Shown: positions 35,074-43,724 of the stretch, in pieces
Layout: the number at the start of each line of letters is the position of its first letter
Numbering within the stretch: the stretch's first letter is position 1
Origin: JANJUO01 sp942492935
GTDB lineage: Bacteria > Bacteroidota > Ignavibacteria > Kapaibacteriales > UBA2268
Assembly (NCBI GenBank): GCA_942492935.1
Contig: OW818654.1
Location: 1,054,001-1,118,000 of the forward strand
Length of the DNA stretch: 64,000 bases
Reading direction: 5' to 3'
Notes under the pieces: generated by a model
What the model was told of the DNA's origin: nothing
Seen by the model: the letters and a program-made list of their open reading frames with translations, nothing else
The model's database searches: none
Translations under genes and position numbers: made by a program

Positions 35074-35799
35074 TTATTTCTTAATAAATATTCCATCAAT
35101 TTCAACAGCAAATCCTGTTTTAGGGTCGTTCCACCCATCTTCTATATTTACAAGTTCATATCCAAGATTTTTCATATAAAGTAGCATATCCAAAAAAGTT
35201 TTTTCGCCTTTATATAACTCCATAAAAGATAATTCCAATTGAAAACCTTTGATTAAATCCAAGCAGTTTTTACTTCCTTCAATAACAGACATTTCATATC
35301 CCTGCGTATCAATTTTAACAAAAAGATTATCACCTTTTTTGCAAAATTCATCAACTATTGAATCAAGTCTTTTAATTTCAATAGTTTCCTTTCTTGTATA
35401 GCCAGCTTCAGGGCAGAGTTGATTTAGTGTATTTGTATCTTCTAAAATTGACGAACTAACTGAATTAGTTGAAATATTCATTTCTGTAATCGTGTTTTCA
35501 GCACCTAAAGCGTAATTTCTTTGTAACCAATTATTATCACCAGAAGCCAAATATTGTATCTTATTAAAAGCATCTTTTTGTGGTTCAAAGGATACAATTT
35601 TTCCATCATAGCCATTATTTCTAATTGCATGAGCATACAAACCAATACTCGCACCAACATCAAACACAACATTGATATTTGAATTTTTCAATATTTTAAT
35701 TCTCTCGGAATGATATTTGTGTTTATTTCTTAAATAAGAATAAACTAATCCCGGAAAATATTTTTTTATTGATGCCTTGATGTTCTGTTTGAAATTCAT
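35074..35799 (-). CDS. FkbM family methyltransferase
   Basis: 241 residues, SAM-dependent methyltransferase of the FkbM type, acting on hydroxyl groups of sugars or polyketide-like compounds. FDVGASIGLYAHAIRN (motif I, about 46-61), GKIVSFEPQKDAFNKIQ (acidic ribose-binding loop) and the FVKIDTQGYEMSVIEGS segment after it are diagnostic. It follows the bifunctional nuclease gene by only 6 bases, so it is probably cotranscribed with it. The substrate is unknown; no glycosylation cluster adjoins. Confidence 0.88.
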   Translation of the reverse strand: MNFKQNIKASIKKYFPGLVYSYLRNKHKYHSERIKILKNSNINVVFDVGASIGLYAHAIRNNGYDGKIVSFEPQKDAFNKIQYLASGDNNWLQRNYALGAENTITEMNISTNSVSSSILEDTNTLNQLCPEAGYTRKETIEIKRLDSIVDEFCKKGDNLFVKIDTQGYEMSVIEGSKNCLDLIKGFQLELSFMELYKGEKTFLDMLLYMKNLGYELVNIEDGWNDPKTGFAVEIDGIFIKK

Positions 35800-35805
35800 A
35801 ATTTA

Positions 35806-36387
35806 TTATTGACTATCTAATAAGTGTTTAATTTCATCACGAACACGTGCTGCTTTCTCATAATCTTCATCAGTTATTGCTCTATCAAGTTCCAATTGCA
35901 ACATTTCTAATCTTGATTTTGGTTTTGTATCTCCAGTTTGTTTTTTGGGATAGCCAGTGTCGCCTTCTTTAGAATCACTTTCACCCTGTTGGAAAACTGC
36001 AGTAGCTTCAAGAATATCGTTGGAAACATATACTGGTGCTTGACATCTGATTGCCAAAGCGATTGCATCACTTGGACGACAATCAATTTCTGCCCCATGA
36101 GTATCAAAAATAAGTTTAGCAAAGAATGTACCTTCAATTAACTCATTAATAACCACTTCGCTTAAATTCATCCCAGATGTATCTAAAATTGCTTTGAGCA
36201 AATCGTGCGTCATCGGTCTTGGTGGAATAACTCCTTCCATTTCAAGTGCAATTGCTTGTGCTTCAAATGCCCCAATGATAATAGGCATTCTTCTATCCCC
36301 ATCTACTTCTTTCATAATTAAGGCGTAAGCATTATTACTTGCAGGAGATGCACTTAAACCTAACACCATTAATTGTATTTTATCCAT
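35806..36387 (-). CDS. Bifunctional nuclease family protein with C-terminal UVR motif
   Basis: 193 residues. The first 130 are the bifunctional nuclease (DUF151) domain: LVLGLSASPASNNAYALIMKEV, RRMPIIIGAFEAQAIALEME and EIDCRPSDAIALAIR are family signatures. A Lys/Asp-rich linker leads to a UvrB/UvrC-type UVR motif at about 160-190 (LEMLQLELDRAITDEDYEKAARVRDEIKHL). This domain pair is regularly seen in Bacteroidota. Members cut DNA and RNA in vitro; the physiological role is unclear. It is the first gene of a pair with the FkbM gene. Confidence 0.9.
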   Translation of the reverse strand: MDKIQLMVLGLSASPASNNAYALIMKEVDGDRRMPIIIGAFEAQAIALEMEGVIPPRPMTHDLLKAILDTSGMNLSEVVINELIEGTFFAKLIFDTHGAEIDCRPSDAIALAIRCQAPVYVSNDILEATAVFQQGESDSKEGDTGYPKKQTGDTKPKSRLEMLQLELDRAITDEDYEKAARVRDEIKHLLDSQ

Positions 36388-36428
36388 TTAGTTGCCTTTA
36401 CTCATTACAAAATAAAAAATTCAAAAAA

Positions 36429-37121
36429 TTATTTTACTTCTTCTGGAAGAGTTATCACACTTCCATCAGAATATTCAATTGAAGAAGGTGTCCATAGTGC
36501 ATGCAAATTTTTAGATTGACGCATAATAGAATCTCTAACATTAAAGTTATCATGTTTATATGGATAAGCTAATTTTTTTGTTTCACCCGGTTTAATTGTT
36601 TGTTTATTCAATAAATCGGCAGAATTGATATTGTATAATTTAATTACTGCTTGATTTAAAGGATTTCTAAACTGTAATGAACCAGCAATATTTTTAATTT
36701 CTTTATCTGATGTATTAGTTAATTCATAAACAATTATATCCATTGGCTGTTCTGCATCATCTTTTGGAAGCAAACCAATATATTTGAATTTATGATTTTG
36801 AAGAATTTCAAAACGAGCAAGACTTCCAGCTAAACCAGTCATACTGTTATTTCTTTGTAATTCTGTTTCTTTGTTAATTACTTCAGCAACAGTTTTGCCA
36901 ATAACTGTATCTTTATTCATAACCATTCTTGCTAATGATGTTGAGAATAAATCAATTTCTTCTTTTGAAAAAAGTTTGTCGCTACTAATTTTGCCTGGTA
37001 ATTTAGCAATATTATCTTTAGTGATAACTTCATTTAATATAGGAGATTGTTGGTCTTGCTGACAACTATTCAAAAAAATCACAGCACAAATTGAAAATAA
37101 AAGAATTTTTACGTAATTCAT
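36429..37121 (-). CDS. Lipoprotein of unknown function
   Basis: 230 residues from the ATG at 37121 (MNYVKILLFSICAVIFLNSC, lipidation Cys20; the frame to 37136 adds five residues of no signal value). After a QQDQQSP linker the body has no recognised domain: a helical part (KLFSKEEIDLFSTSLARMVMNKDTVIGKTVAEVINKETEL) and a beta-rich part (MDIIVYELTNTSDKEIKNIAGSLQF ... VIKLYNINSADL), which looks like an immunoglobulin-like or FxLD-type fold, ending SIEYSDGSVITLPEEVK. Envelope location is likely. It lies 41 bases upstream of the bifunctional nuclease gene on the same strand. Confidence 0.6.
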   Translation of the reverse strand: MNYVKILLFSICAVIFLNSCQQDQQSPILNEVITKDNIAKLPGKISSDKLFSKEEIDLFSTSLARMVMNKDTVIGKTVAEVINKETELQRNNSMTGLAGSLARFEILQNHKFKYIGLLPKDDAEQPMDIIVYELTNTSDKEIKNIAGSLQFRNPLNQAVIKLYNINSADLLNKQTIKPGETKKLAYPYKHDNFNVRDSIMRQSKNLHALWTPSSIEYSDGSVITLPEEVK

Positions 37122-37220
37122 AAAAAAATATTCCAAATATTTAAAATGTTAAATTAAAAAATCTTACAAAATTACAAAATATTTCTGCAACTAAAATACA
37201 ATTTTTTTGGTATTAATTAA

Positions 37221-37859
37221 TTAAGGTGATAATCTGTCAATTTGCCAAATCCCATCAGTCTGATTGTAGTAACGAATTCTATCATGCAAACGACTTTCTC
37301 TACCTTGCCAAAACTCAAAATATTCTGGTATTAATCTATATCCACCCCAAAATTCAGGCAATGGAACATTGACAGGGTATTTCATCATTAGCATTGCAAC
37401 TTTTCTCATCAAAGTAAATCTACTTTTTAAAACCTGACTTTGTTTAGAAGCCCATGCTCCCAATCTACTTGTATATGGTCTTGATTTGAAATATTGTTCA
37501 GATTCTTCATAACTAAGTTTCTCAACCTGCCCTTCTATCCTAACCTGTCTTTCGAGTATATCCCAGAAAAAAAGCATTGCGGCATTAGGATTTTCAGCTA
37601 ATTCTGTTCCTTTTCTACTCTCGTAATTTGTATAAAATATTAATCCCTTATCATCAATTCCTTTTAGTAATAAAACTCTTGATGATGGTTTTGAATCTTT
37701 ATTTACCGTTGATAACACAAATGCAGTCGGTTCAATCAATTCACTTGAAACAGCATTCTCCATCCACAAATTAAATTGTGAAATTGGGTTTTGGTTCACA
37801 GAATCTTCGTCTAATTTATATTTCCTGTAATCTCTTCTTATATCTTCTAAATTATTCAT
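37221..37859 (-). CDS. pdxH: Pyridoxamine 5'-phosphate oxidase
   Basis: FMN enzyme that oxidises pyridoxine or pyridoxamine 5'-phosphate to pyridoxal 5'-phosphate in the cytoplasm. 212 residues, the usual length. Signature segments: SSRVLLLKGID, FYTNYESRKGTELAENP, LFFWDILERQVRIEGQVEKLS, YFKSRPYTSRLGAWASKQSQ and the terminal GGYRLIPEYFEFWQGRESRLHDRI ... WQIDRLSP. All are present. It is monocistronic and divergent from the clpB-like gene, 76 bases away. Confidence 0.95.
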   Translation of the reverse strand: MNNLEDIRRDYRKYKLDEDSVNQNPISQFNLWMENAVSSELIEPTAFVLSTVNKDSKPSSRVLLLKGIDDKGLIFYTNYESRKGTELAENPNAAMLFFWDILERQVRIEGQVEKLSYEESEQYFKSRPYTSRLGAWASKQSQVLKSRFTLMRKVAMLMMKYPVNVPLPEFWGGYRLIPEYFEFWQGRESRLHDRIRYYNQTDGIWQIDRLSP

Positions 37860-37935
37860 ATTTTTATTAAAATAAATATAGTTAAAAATCAGTCTTTAAG
37901 ACGTTTGTATTGTATTAAGATTACGGATATTTGTA

Positions 37936-39252
37936 ATGAATTATCAAAAATTAACACTGAAATCACAAGAAGCTTTCCAAAATGCTCAAGAAATTGCTTT
38001 AAATTATAGCAATCAGTCTTTAGAACCAATTCATTTACTTGCTTCACTTGTTCAAGATGCAAATAGTATCGTAAGTGATATTCTTGAAAGAATTGGAGTA
38101 AATACGAAATATCTAAAAATCTCAATAAATGAACAATTACTGAAACTACCCAAAATAGCCGGTGCTGAAGCTGCCAATATTTTTGTCTCAAATCAATTAG
38201 GCGAGGTTTTAAATATTGCATTAAAAGAAGCTGATACTATGACTGATAAGTATGTTAGTGTGGAACATCTTTTGATTGCCCTTACAGAAGTAAAGTCTTC
38301 AGCTTCACAATTATTGTCTGCGCAAGGTGCAAGTAAAAATGAAATACTTAAAATTATCAAATCAATTCGTGGTAATTCCAAAATCAATGACCAAAATGCA
38401 GAAGATAAATTTCAAGCATTAAAAAAATACGGTATTGTACTAACTGATTTAGCTCGAACAGGCAAGTTAGACCCTGTTATTGGAAGGCAAGATGAAATCA
38501 GAAGAGTATTACAAGTTTTATCTCGTAGAACAAAAAATAATCCAGTTTTAATTGGTGAGCCTGGTGTCGGCAAAACTGCAGTTGTAGAGGGAATTGCTCA
38601 ACGTATTATTAACGGTGATGTTCCGGACACATTAAAATCAAAACAAATTGTAGTGTTAGATATGGGTTCTTTGGTTGCGGGTACAAGTTTTAGAGGCCAA
38701 TTTGAAGAACGGTTAAAAGCAATTATCAAAGAAGTTGCAGATTCTAATGGAGAAATAATATTATTCATTGATGAATTACATACTTTAATAGGAGCTGGTG
38801 CAACTTCCGGTGCCATGGATGCGGCAAATATTCTTAAGCCGGCTCTTGCAAGAGGTGAATTACATTGCATAGGAGCAACTACAATTGACGAATATAGAAA
38901 ACACATCGAAAAAGATGCAGCTCTTGAAAGAAGATTTCAGAAAGTTTTAATTGATGAACCTACTATTGAAGATACGATTTCAATTCTTAGAGGGTTGAAA
39001 GAAAAATATGAAGTTCATCATGGAGTTAGAATAACTGATGGTGCAATTGTTTCAGCTGCAGAACTATCATCTCGCTATATTTCTGACAGATTTTTACCAG
39101 ATAAAGCTATAGATTTAATTGACGAAGCAGCGAGCAAACTTAGAATTGAAATTGATTCAATGCCCGAAGAACTTGATACAATCGAAAGAAAAATCAGACA
39201 GTTGGAAATTGAAAAACAAGCTTTATTAAGAGAATTGACGATTATTAAGTAA
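37936..39252 (+). CDS. clpB: ClpB-like disaggregase, truncated after AAA domain 1
   Basis: 438 residues of a protein normally about 860 long. Present are the Clp N-domain (1-150; two Clp_N repeats), AAA+ domain 1 with Walker A GEPGVGKT (207-214), Walker B IILFIDE (ending D279-E280) and arginine-finger region ALERRFQKVLIDEP, and the start of the middle coiled-coil domain (ELDTIERKIRQLEIEKQALLREL). The frame then ends with TIIK and a stop; no middle-domain remainder and no AAA domain 2 follow. Hairpin repeats begin about 30 bases later. A normal ClpB threads aggregated proteins with DnaK. As it stands this gene is probably non-functional or an altered paralogue; an assembly break is also possible. 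Confidence 0.88.
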   Translation: MNYQKLTLKSQEAFQNAQEIALNYSNQSLEPIHLLASLVQDANSIVSDILERIGVNTKYLKISINEQLLKLPKIAGAEAANIFVSNQLGEVLNIALKEADTMTDKYVSVEHLLIALTEVKSSASQLLSAQGASKNEILKIIKSIRGNSKINDQNAEDKFQALKKYGIVLTDLARTGKLDPVIGRQDEIRRVLQVLSRRTKNNPVLIGEPGVGKTAVVEGIAQRIINGDVPDTLKSKQIVVLDMGSLVAGTSFRGQFEERLKAIIKEVADSNGEIILFIDELHTLIGAGATSGAMDAANILKPALARGELHCIGATTIDEYRKHIEKDAALERRFQKVLIDEPTIEDTISILRGLKEKYEVHHGVRITDGAIVSAAELSSRYISDRFLPDKAIDLIDEAASKLRIEIDSMPEELDTIERKIRQLEIEKQALLRELTIIK

Positions 39253-39280
39253 AGTAGATTAATATCGGGAATTATTATGT

Positions 39281-39432
39281 CATTCTAAACTTGCTATAGA
39301 ATCAATACTTAGATTCTGAACTAAATTCAGCATGTCAATCGCGAAAATTGTCATTATAAACTTGCTTCAGAATCAATTCTTTAATGCTGAACTAAATTCA
39401 GCATGGCAGTTGCGAAAATTGTCATTCTAAAC
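39281..39432. repeat. Hairpin repeats after the truncated clpB
   Basis: Three or four degraded units in the 422-base gap: GTCATTCTAAACTTGC..AGAATC (39281), AGATTCTGAACTAAATTCAGCATGTC (about 39311, ending near 39336), GTCATTATAAACTTGC..AGAATC (39350) and TGCTGAACTAAATTCAGCATGGC (about 39383-39407). The family is that of 3595 and 21755. The remainder to 39674 is A/T-rich with no gene; a frame starting at 39403 reads partly repeat sequence. Confidence 0.7.
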
Positions 39433-39674
39433 TTGTTTAGGGGAATTTCAATAATTTATTTTAATAATTTTTCTCATAATCGAAAGCAATTTTGTATCAA
39501 TACTTTTTTGGGAGAAAATGATAGTATCAATTGGAATAAATTATTATGGCTAAGCGTTACACCAAATAAAATATGTAATCTTGTATCTACACTTATTTAA
39601 AAATTTTCAACTTTGTTAAAATATTGATTATAGTTTACAGTCATTAAATATTTAGTTTAAGGATAATTTAAAAT

Positions 39675-40031
39675 ATGTATATTCCTACAATTGACGAACT
39701 TTTTGATGCCATTGATTCAATGGATAGCGTTAAATTTTCTTCATTTCTAAATGAAGAAGCTGATTTTATTTTCGGAAATTCTCCTGTTGTAAGTGGTAGA
39801 ATTAATATAGAAAATGCGGTTGGCGGTTTTTTTCAAAGTATTCAAGCGATTAAACATCATGATTTACAAATATTTCAAAATAATAATTTTGTGATTGTTC
39901 GAGGTAATTCAACATATACAAGAAAGAATAATACAAAATTAACTGTGGGATTTTGTAATGTATTGGAATTTGATGGTAATTTAATAAAGAATTATCATAT
40001 TTATATTGATTTATCAGAACTTTATAAATAA
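39675..40031 (+). CDS. SnoaL/NTF2-like protein
   Basis: 118 residues, a single cone-shaped NTF2-like domain: helix PTIDELFDAIDSMDSVKFSSFLNEEADFIFGNSP, then GRINIENAVGGFFQSIQAIKHHDLQIFQNNNFVIVRGNSTYTRK and GFCNVLEFDGNLIKNYHIYIDLSELYK. This fold serves as small-molecule isomerase/hydrolase or simply as a binding scaffold, and there are no decisive catalytic residues, so the function is open. Monocistronic between the truncated clpB and the convergent pepF, with a hairpin terminator at 40091. Confidence 0.75.
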   Translation: MYIPTIDELFDAIDSMDSVKFSSFLNEEADFIFGNSPVVSGRINIENAVGGFFQSIQAIKHHDLQIFQNNNFVIVRGNSTYTRKNNTKLTVGFCNVLEFDGNLIKNYHIYIDLSELYK

Positions 40032-40090
40032 TGTCAATAAAAAGAATGATTATTTTGAAATGAATTTGAACAACAAAATAAGTATTTCAG

Positions 40091-40128
40091 AAATCCGACA
40101 CTAACATTAATGTCGGATTTATTTTTTT
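40091..40128 (+). terminator. Terminator of the SnoaL-like gene
   Basis: AAATCCGACA (40091-40100) pairs with TGTCGGATTT (40111-40120) around a 10-nt loop, followed by T to 40128. It lies between convergent genes; the other strand lacks a good T run, so it fits the plus strand best. Confidence 0.8.
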
Positions 40129-40130
40129 AT

Positions 40131-42008
40131 TTATTTCAACATTTTTTCTAATTCATCAAGATACTTGTTCATCTTTTGAATTGTTGCAATAATTGGGTCT
40201 TTTTTGCTCATATCCACACCAGCTTTTTTCAAAACTTCGATTGGATAATCTGAGCTACCAGAAGATAAGAAATTCAAATATTTATCAATAGCAGGTTTTC
40301 CTTCTTTTTGAATTGCTTCAGAAAGTGCTTGTGCAGCTGCAAAACCAGTTGAATATTGATATACATAGAAATTATATTTCATTAAATGTGGAATTCTTGC
40401 CCATGAAAGACCTTCTTCGTAATCAGTTACCATCATAGGTCCCCAATACTTTTGGTACATATCTGAAAAGAGTTTTGTTAACTGGTCAGCAGTCATAAAA
40501 TTTCCAGCTAATGCTCTTGTATGAACTTCTCTTTCAAATTCGGCAAATCTTGCTTGACGGAAAAAAGTAGCTTGGCATCCAACAAGAAATTTTTCAATTA
40601 ATGCCATTTTTTCTTCTTTGGAAGTTGCTTTTGCTATCAAATAATCAAGTAATAATGCTTCATTAGTAGTAGATGCTACTTCTGCAACAAATATTGAATA
40701 ATCTCTGTATTGGAATGGCTGTGTTTTTTCGGAGAAATATGAGTGCATATTATGACCAAGTTCATGAGTCAATGTAAACAAGTCATCCATTGTATTATTC
40801 CAATTCATCAAAATAAATGGGTGAGGACCTGCCGCTGAACTATTTGAATAGGCGCCACTACGTTTTGCTTCAGTTTCATAAACATCAACCCAACGATTTT
40901 CGAATCCAAATTTTGCTGCTTTTACATATTCTTCGCCAAGTGGTTTGATTGATTCAAGAATGATTGCAACTGATTCATCATAAGTATATTCTTTTTCCAC
41001 ACTTGGGAACAATGAAACATAAGTATCATAAGGATGAAGTTCGTCCAATTTTAAAACTTTTTTGCGTAATTCAGCCCATCTGTGAAGTGTTCTCAAATTT
41101 TCATTTACTGCTTTCAATAAATTATCATATACAGATACTGGAATGTTATCACTATATAAAGCTGCTGCCACTGGGTCGCTGAAATTCTTTATTTTTGCAT
41201 TGACTATTCGAGTTGTTACTCTACCATTAAAAAGAGTAGCCATTGTGTTAATTAATTGATTATAAGGAACATAAGTGCCTTTGTAAACATCACGGCGATA
41301 ATCTCTGTTTTGGTCATACAAAGCGGCACGGTATCTACCATGAGAAATTTTTATTTCACTACCATCAGTACCTTTTACCGTTGGGAAAGGTAATTCGGCA
41401 TCATTTAACACATTGTAAGTATTGCTTGGAATTTGAGCTATTGGACTTAATTGAGCAAGTAATTTTTCTTGGTCTGCTGATAAGGTATGTGGTTTTAATC
41501 GTAAAATTGAATTGATTTTAAATTCAAATTCTTTCAAACCGGGTTCTTCAGAAATGAATTTCTTCATCATTTCAGGTGTAATGTCCATAATTTCAGGATT
41601 TATGTATGAGCCAGCGGCACTCAATTCACTTGATAATTTCAAAACTTTATCATATCTGATACTAAAATCTGAATTATTCAAGTCCGTATCTTTTCCACAA
41701 GAAGCATAAATAAATAGTTTGCTAAATCTTGAGTCAATTGCAACCGAATTTTTCATACAAGCAAGCAATTCTTTACTGCTTTTGGAAATTTTACCTTTAT
41801 ACGAAGTAATTTTGGGGATTTCAGCACTTATTGCATTAAATTCTTTATCCCAATCACTAAAACTTGCGAATACTTCCTCCAAATTCCATTTATATTTATC
41901 AGGAATATCACTTCTTTTGGGCAGAGATTTTGTTTGTGAAAATACTGTCATTGTATTTACAATAATTATTGAAAAAATAATTAAACCAAATATTGATTTA
42001 TAATTCAT
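40131..42008 (-). CDS. pepF: Oligoendopeptidase F (M3 metallopeptidase), exported form
   Basis: 625 residues. The zinc motif HELGH (415-419) is in LFTLTHELGHNMHSYFSEK, and the downstream helix FVAEVASTTNEALLLDYLI supplies the third ligand (Glu). Family segments include RSGAYSNSSAAGPHPFILMNWN and YTYDESVAIILESIKPLGEEYVKAAKFGF. It hydrolyses oligopeptides of about 7-17 residues. Unusually for PepF, MNYKSIFGLIIFSIIIVNTMTVFSQTK is a signal peptide, so this enzyme probably acts in the periplasm or outside. It follows the PLP enzyme gene by 20 bases on the same strand. Confidence 0.92.
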   Translation of the reverse strand: MNYKSIFGLIIFSIIIVNTMTVFSQTKSLPKRSDIPDKYKWNLEEVFASFSDWDKEFNAISAEIPKITSYKGKISKSSKELLACMKNSVAIDSRFSKLFIYASCGKDTDLNNSDFSIRYDKVLKLSSELSAAGSYINPEIMDITPEMMKKFISEEPGLKEFEFKINSILRLKPHTLSADQEKLLAQLSPIAQIPSNTYNVLNDAELPFPTVKGTDGSEIKISHGRYRAALYDQNRDYRRDVYKGTYVPYNQLINTMATLFNGRVTTRIVNAKIKNFSDPVAAALYSDNIPVSVYDNLLKAVNENLRTLHRWAELRKKVLKLDELHPYDTYVSLFPSVEKEYTYDESVAIILESIKPLGEEYVKAAKFGFENRWVDVYETEAKRSGAYSNSSAAGPHPFILMNWNNTMDDLFTLTHELGHNMHSYFSEKTQPFQYRDYSIFVAEVASTTNEALLLDYLIAKATSKEEKMALIEKFLVGCQATFFRQARFAEFEREVHTRALAGNFMTADQLTKLFSDMYQKYWGPMMVTDYEEGLSWARIPHLMKYNFYVYQYSTGFAAAQALSEAIQKEGKPAIDKYLNFLSSGSSDYPIEVLKKAGVDMSKKDPIIATIQKMNKYLDELEKMLK

Positions 42009-42028
42009 TTAGAACCTTTTAAAAAAAA

Positions 42029-43225
42029 TTAAATTAATCCAACTTCTTTAAAGCAATGAATCAAACGAGCCAATGTTCGTTCAATATCATTATCTAAACC
42101 AAATGAGAAACGAATTACACTATCGGTCATGCCAATTTCTTTCATCATATCTGCATCTACTTCTGAAGATGTACTTTTTGTTGGTGCAGAAAATAATGTT
42201 TTGTAAAATCCTAAAGATACTGCAAAATATCCTATTAAATTGTCTTGCATCATTGGCAATAATTTACTTGCTATTTCATCAGTTTTAACATCTATAGTAA
42301 CTATACCACTAAAGCCAAAACCATCATTTAAGAATGATTTCATCAATTCATGTTGTGGATGAGATTTTAAGCCGGGATATATGGTTTTAATACCCATTTC
42401 CTCTAACTTTTGAGCTATAAACATTGCATTTTTTGAATGTTGGTGCATTCTTACATGCAAAGTTCTAAGATTCTTCAAAATGCTTGAAGAACGAACACTA
42501 TCCATAGTTGGACCAAGCAACATAGTTGAACCACTATTTACATCTCTCATACTTGAAATATATTCGTGAGTTCCACAAATTACTCCACCAACAGCATCAC
42601 TTGAACCATTAATATATTTTGTTAAACTATGAATAACAACATCAGCACCAAGTTTGGCAGGTGAAATTATCATTGGAGTAAATGTATTGTCCACCATCAA
42701 TACAATGCCTTTTTCAACACAAATTTTCTTTAATTCAGGTAAATTTGCAAGTTCAAGCATAGGATTGCTTAAAGTTTCACAATAAAGAATTTTTGTATTA
42801 TCATTAATTTTACTTCTTACACTATCAAGATTAGTAACATCAACAAAATTTGTTTTGATTCCTAATTTTGGCAAAAAGTTTTTCATCAAGGCATAAGTGC
42901 CGCCATAAAGTGTATGAGATGAAACTATTTCATCACCACTACCGCATATTCCAAGAATAGCACAGCTAATAGCAGCCATACCTGACCCTGTAACTTGCGC
43001 GTCTTCAGTACCTTCAAGTAGTGCCAAAGCATCGCTAAGATATTTATTTGTTGGGTTTAAATGTCTTGAATAAAGGTAGCATCCTTCGATTTCAGTGGAA
43101 AAAATTTCAGCCATTTTTTCTGATGTCAAAAAAGTAAAAGTAGATGAATCTTCAATAGATGGATTTACTCCGCCAAATTCACCAAAAGCGAGGTAATCTT
43201 GAATGTGATTTGATGCATTATACAT
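42029..43225 (-). CDS. Cys/Met metabolism PLP-dependent enzyme (methionine gamma-lyase/cystathionine-type)
   Basis: 398 residues, fold type I PLP enzyme of the trans-sulfuration family. Lys203 in SLTKYINGSSDAVGG binds PLP, Asp179 in MVDNTF contacts the cofactor nitrogen, and YLYSRHLNPTNKYLSDALALLEG, VTGSGMAAISCAI and SSHTLYGGTYALMKNFLPKLGI are family signatures. It could be cystathionine gamma-synthase, beta/gamma-lyase or methionine gamma-lyase; residues do not separate them. It is upstream of and probably cotranscribed with pepF. MYNASNHIQDYLAFGEFGGVN is a normal N-terminus. Confidence 0.88.
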   Translation of the reverse strand: MYNASNHIQDYLAFGEFGGVNPSIEDSSTFTFLTSEKMAEIFSTEIEGCYLYSRHLNPTNKYLSDALALLEGTEDAQVTGSGMAAISCAILGICGSGDEIVSSHTLYGGTYALMKNFLPKLGIKTNFVDVTNLDSVRSKINDNTKILYCETLSNPMLELANLPELKKICVEKGIVLMVDNTFTPMIISPAKLGADVVIHSLTKYINGSSDAVGGVICGTHEYISSMRDVNSGSTMLLGPTMDSVRSSSILKNLRTLHVRMHQHSKNAMFIAQKLEEMGIKTIYPGLKSHPQHELMKSFLNDGFGFSGIVTIDVKTDEIASKLLPMMQDNLIGYFAVSLGFYKTLFSAPTKSTSSEVDADMMKEIGMTDSVIRFSFGLDNDIERTLARLIHCFKEVGLI

Positions 43226-43346
43226 TAAATTAAAACTCCAATTTGTAATTCAAATTATAATAAAATAAAATACTTAAAATTTGCATTTTAAAATACAAAA
43301 TTACGGAATTTTAATCGAATAATAATTATAGTTTGAAATTAGTGTG

Positions 43347-43680
43347 TTTATTTTGCAGGAAAATTTGCTAAAAATTTTCCTACAAGTTTATATTTTATCA
43401 CGTAGTGATTGAATTATGGTAACAAGTGAATTACTTTTTGATTCGTTATCACTTAGTGATTGAATTATGGTAATAAGTAAATTACTTTTTGATTCATTAT
43501 CACGTAGTGATTAAATTATAGTAAAATCTTGTAATACATTGACTTACTATAATATAATCACTACGTGATAAATAACTATTTTGATTGATATGTGTTACCA
43601 AAATGCAATCACTACGTGATAATTTAAGAAGACGCAGGAATTATTATATTGAAATAATCAGCAAAATAAACATACCAGTT
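43347..43680. repeat. Palindromic element with five GTA hairpins at 51-nt pitch (long copy)
   Basis: Fills most of the 499-base gap 43226-43724. Hairpins start at 43397, 43448, 43499 (ATCACGTAGTGAT, the middle one with CTTAG), 43557 and 43608 (ATCACTACGTGAT). Spacers are 38, 38, 45 and 38 nt; the first three hairpins and the last two face each other. Ends: TGTTTATTTTGCAGG ... (43347-43390) and AGCAAAATAAACA (about 43660-43675), which are inverted relative to each other. The long central spacer and ends match the copy at 20046. No reading frame is present, so it is a non-autonomous element. Confidence 0.82.
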
Positions 43681-43724
43681 TCAAACACCTACTGTTCATT
43701 TAATAAATTAAATTTTTTGGTTTA

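Noticed and set aside
39403..39600. 65-codon frame after clpB
   Set aside because: Its first 14 codons are a translation of a hairpin repeat and the rest has no domain; it is not the missing ClpB half.
43397..43620. CRISPR array: five 13-bp repeats with near-constant 38-nt spacers
   Set aside because: Repeats are far too short and palindromic, the orientation flips in the middle, and the spacers resemble one another. There are no cas genes in the window.
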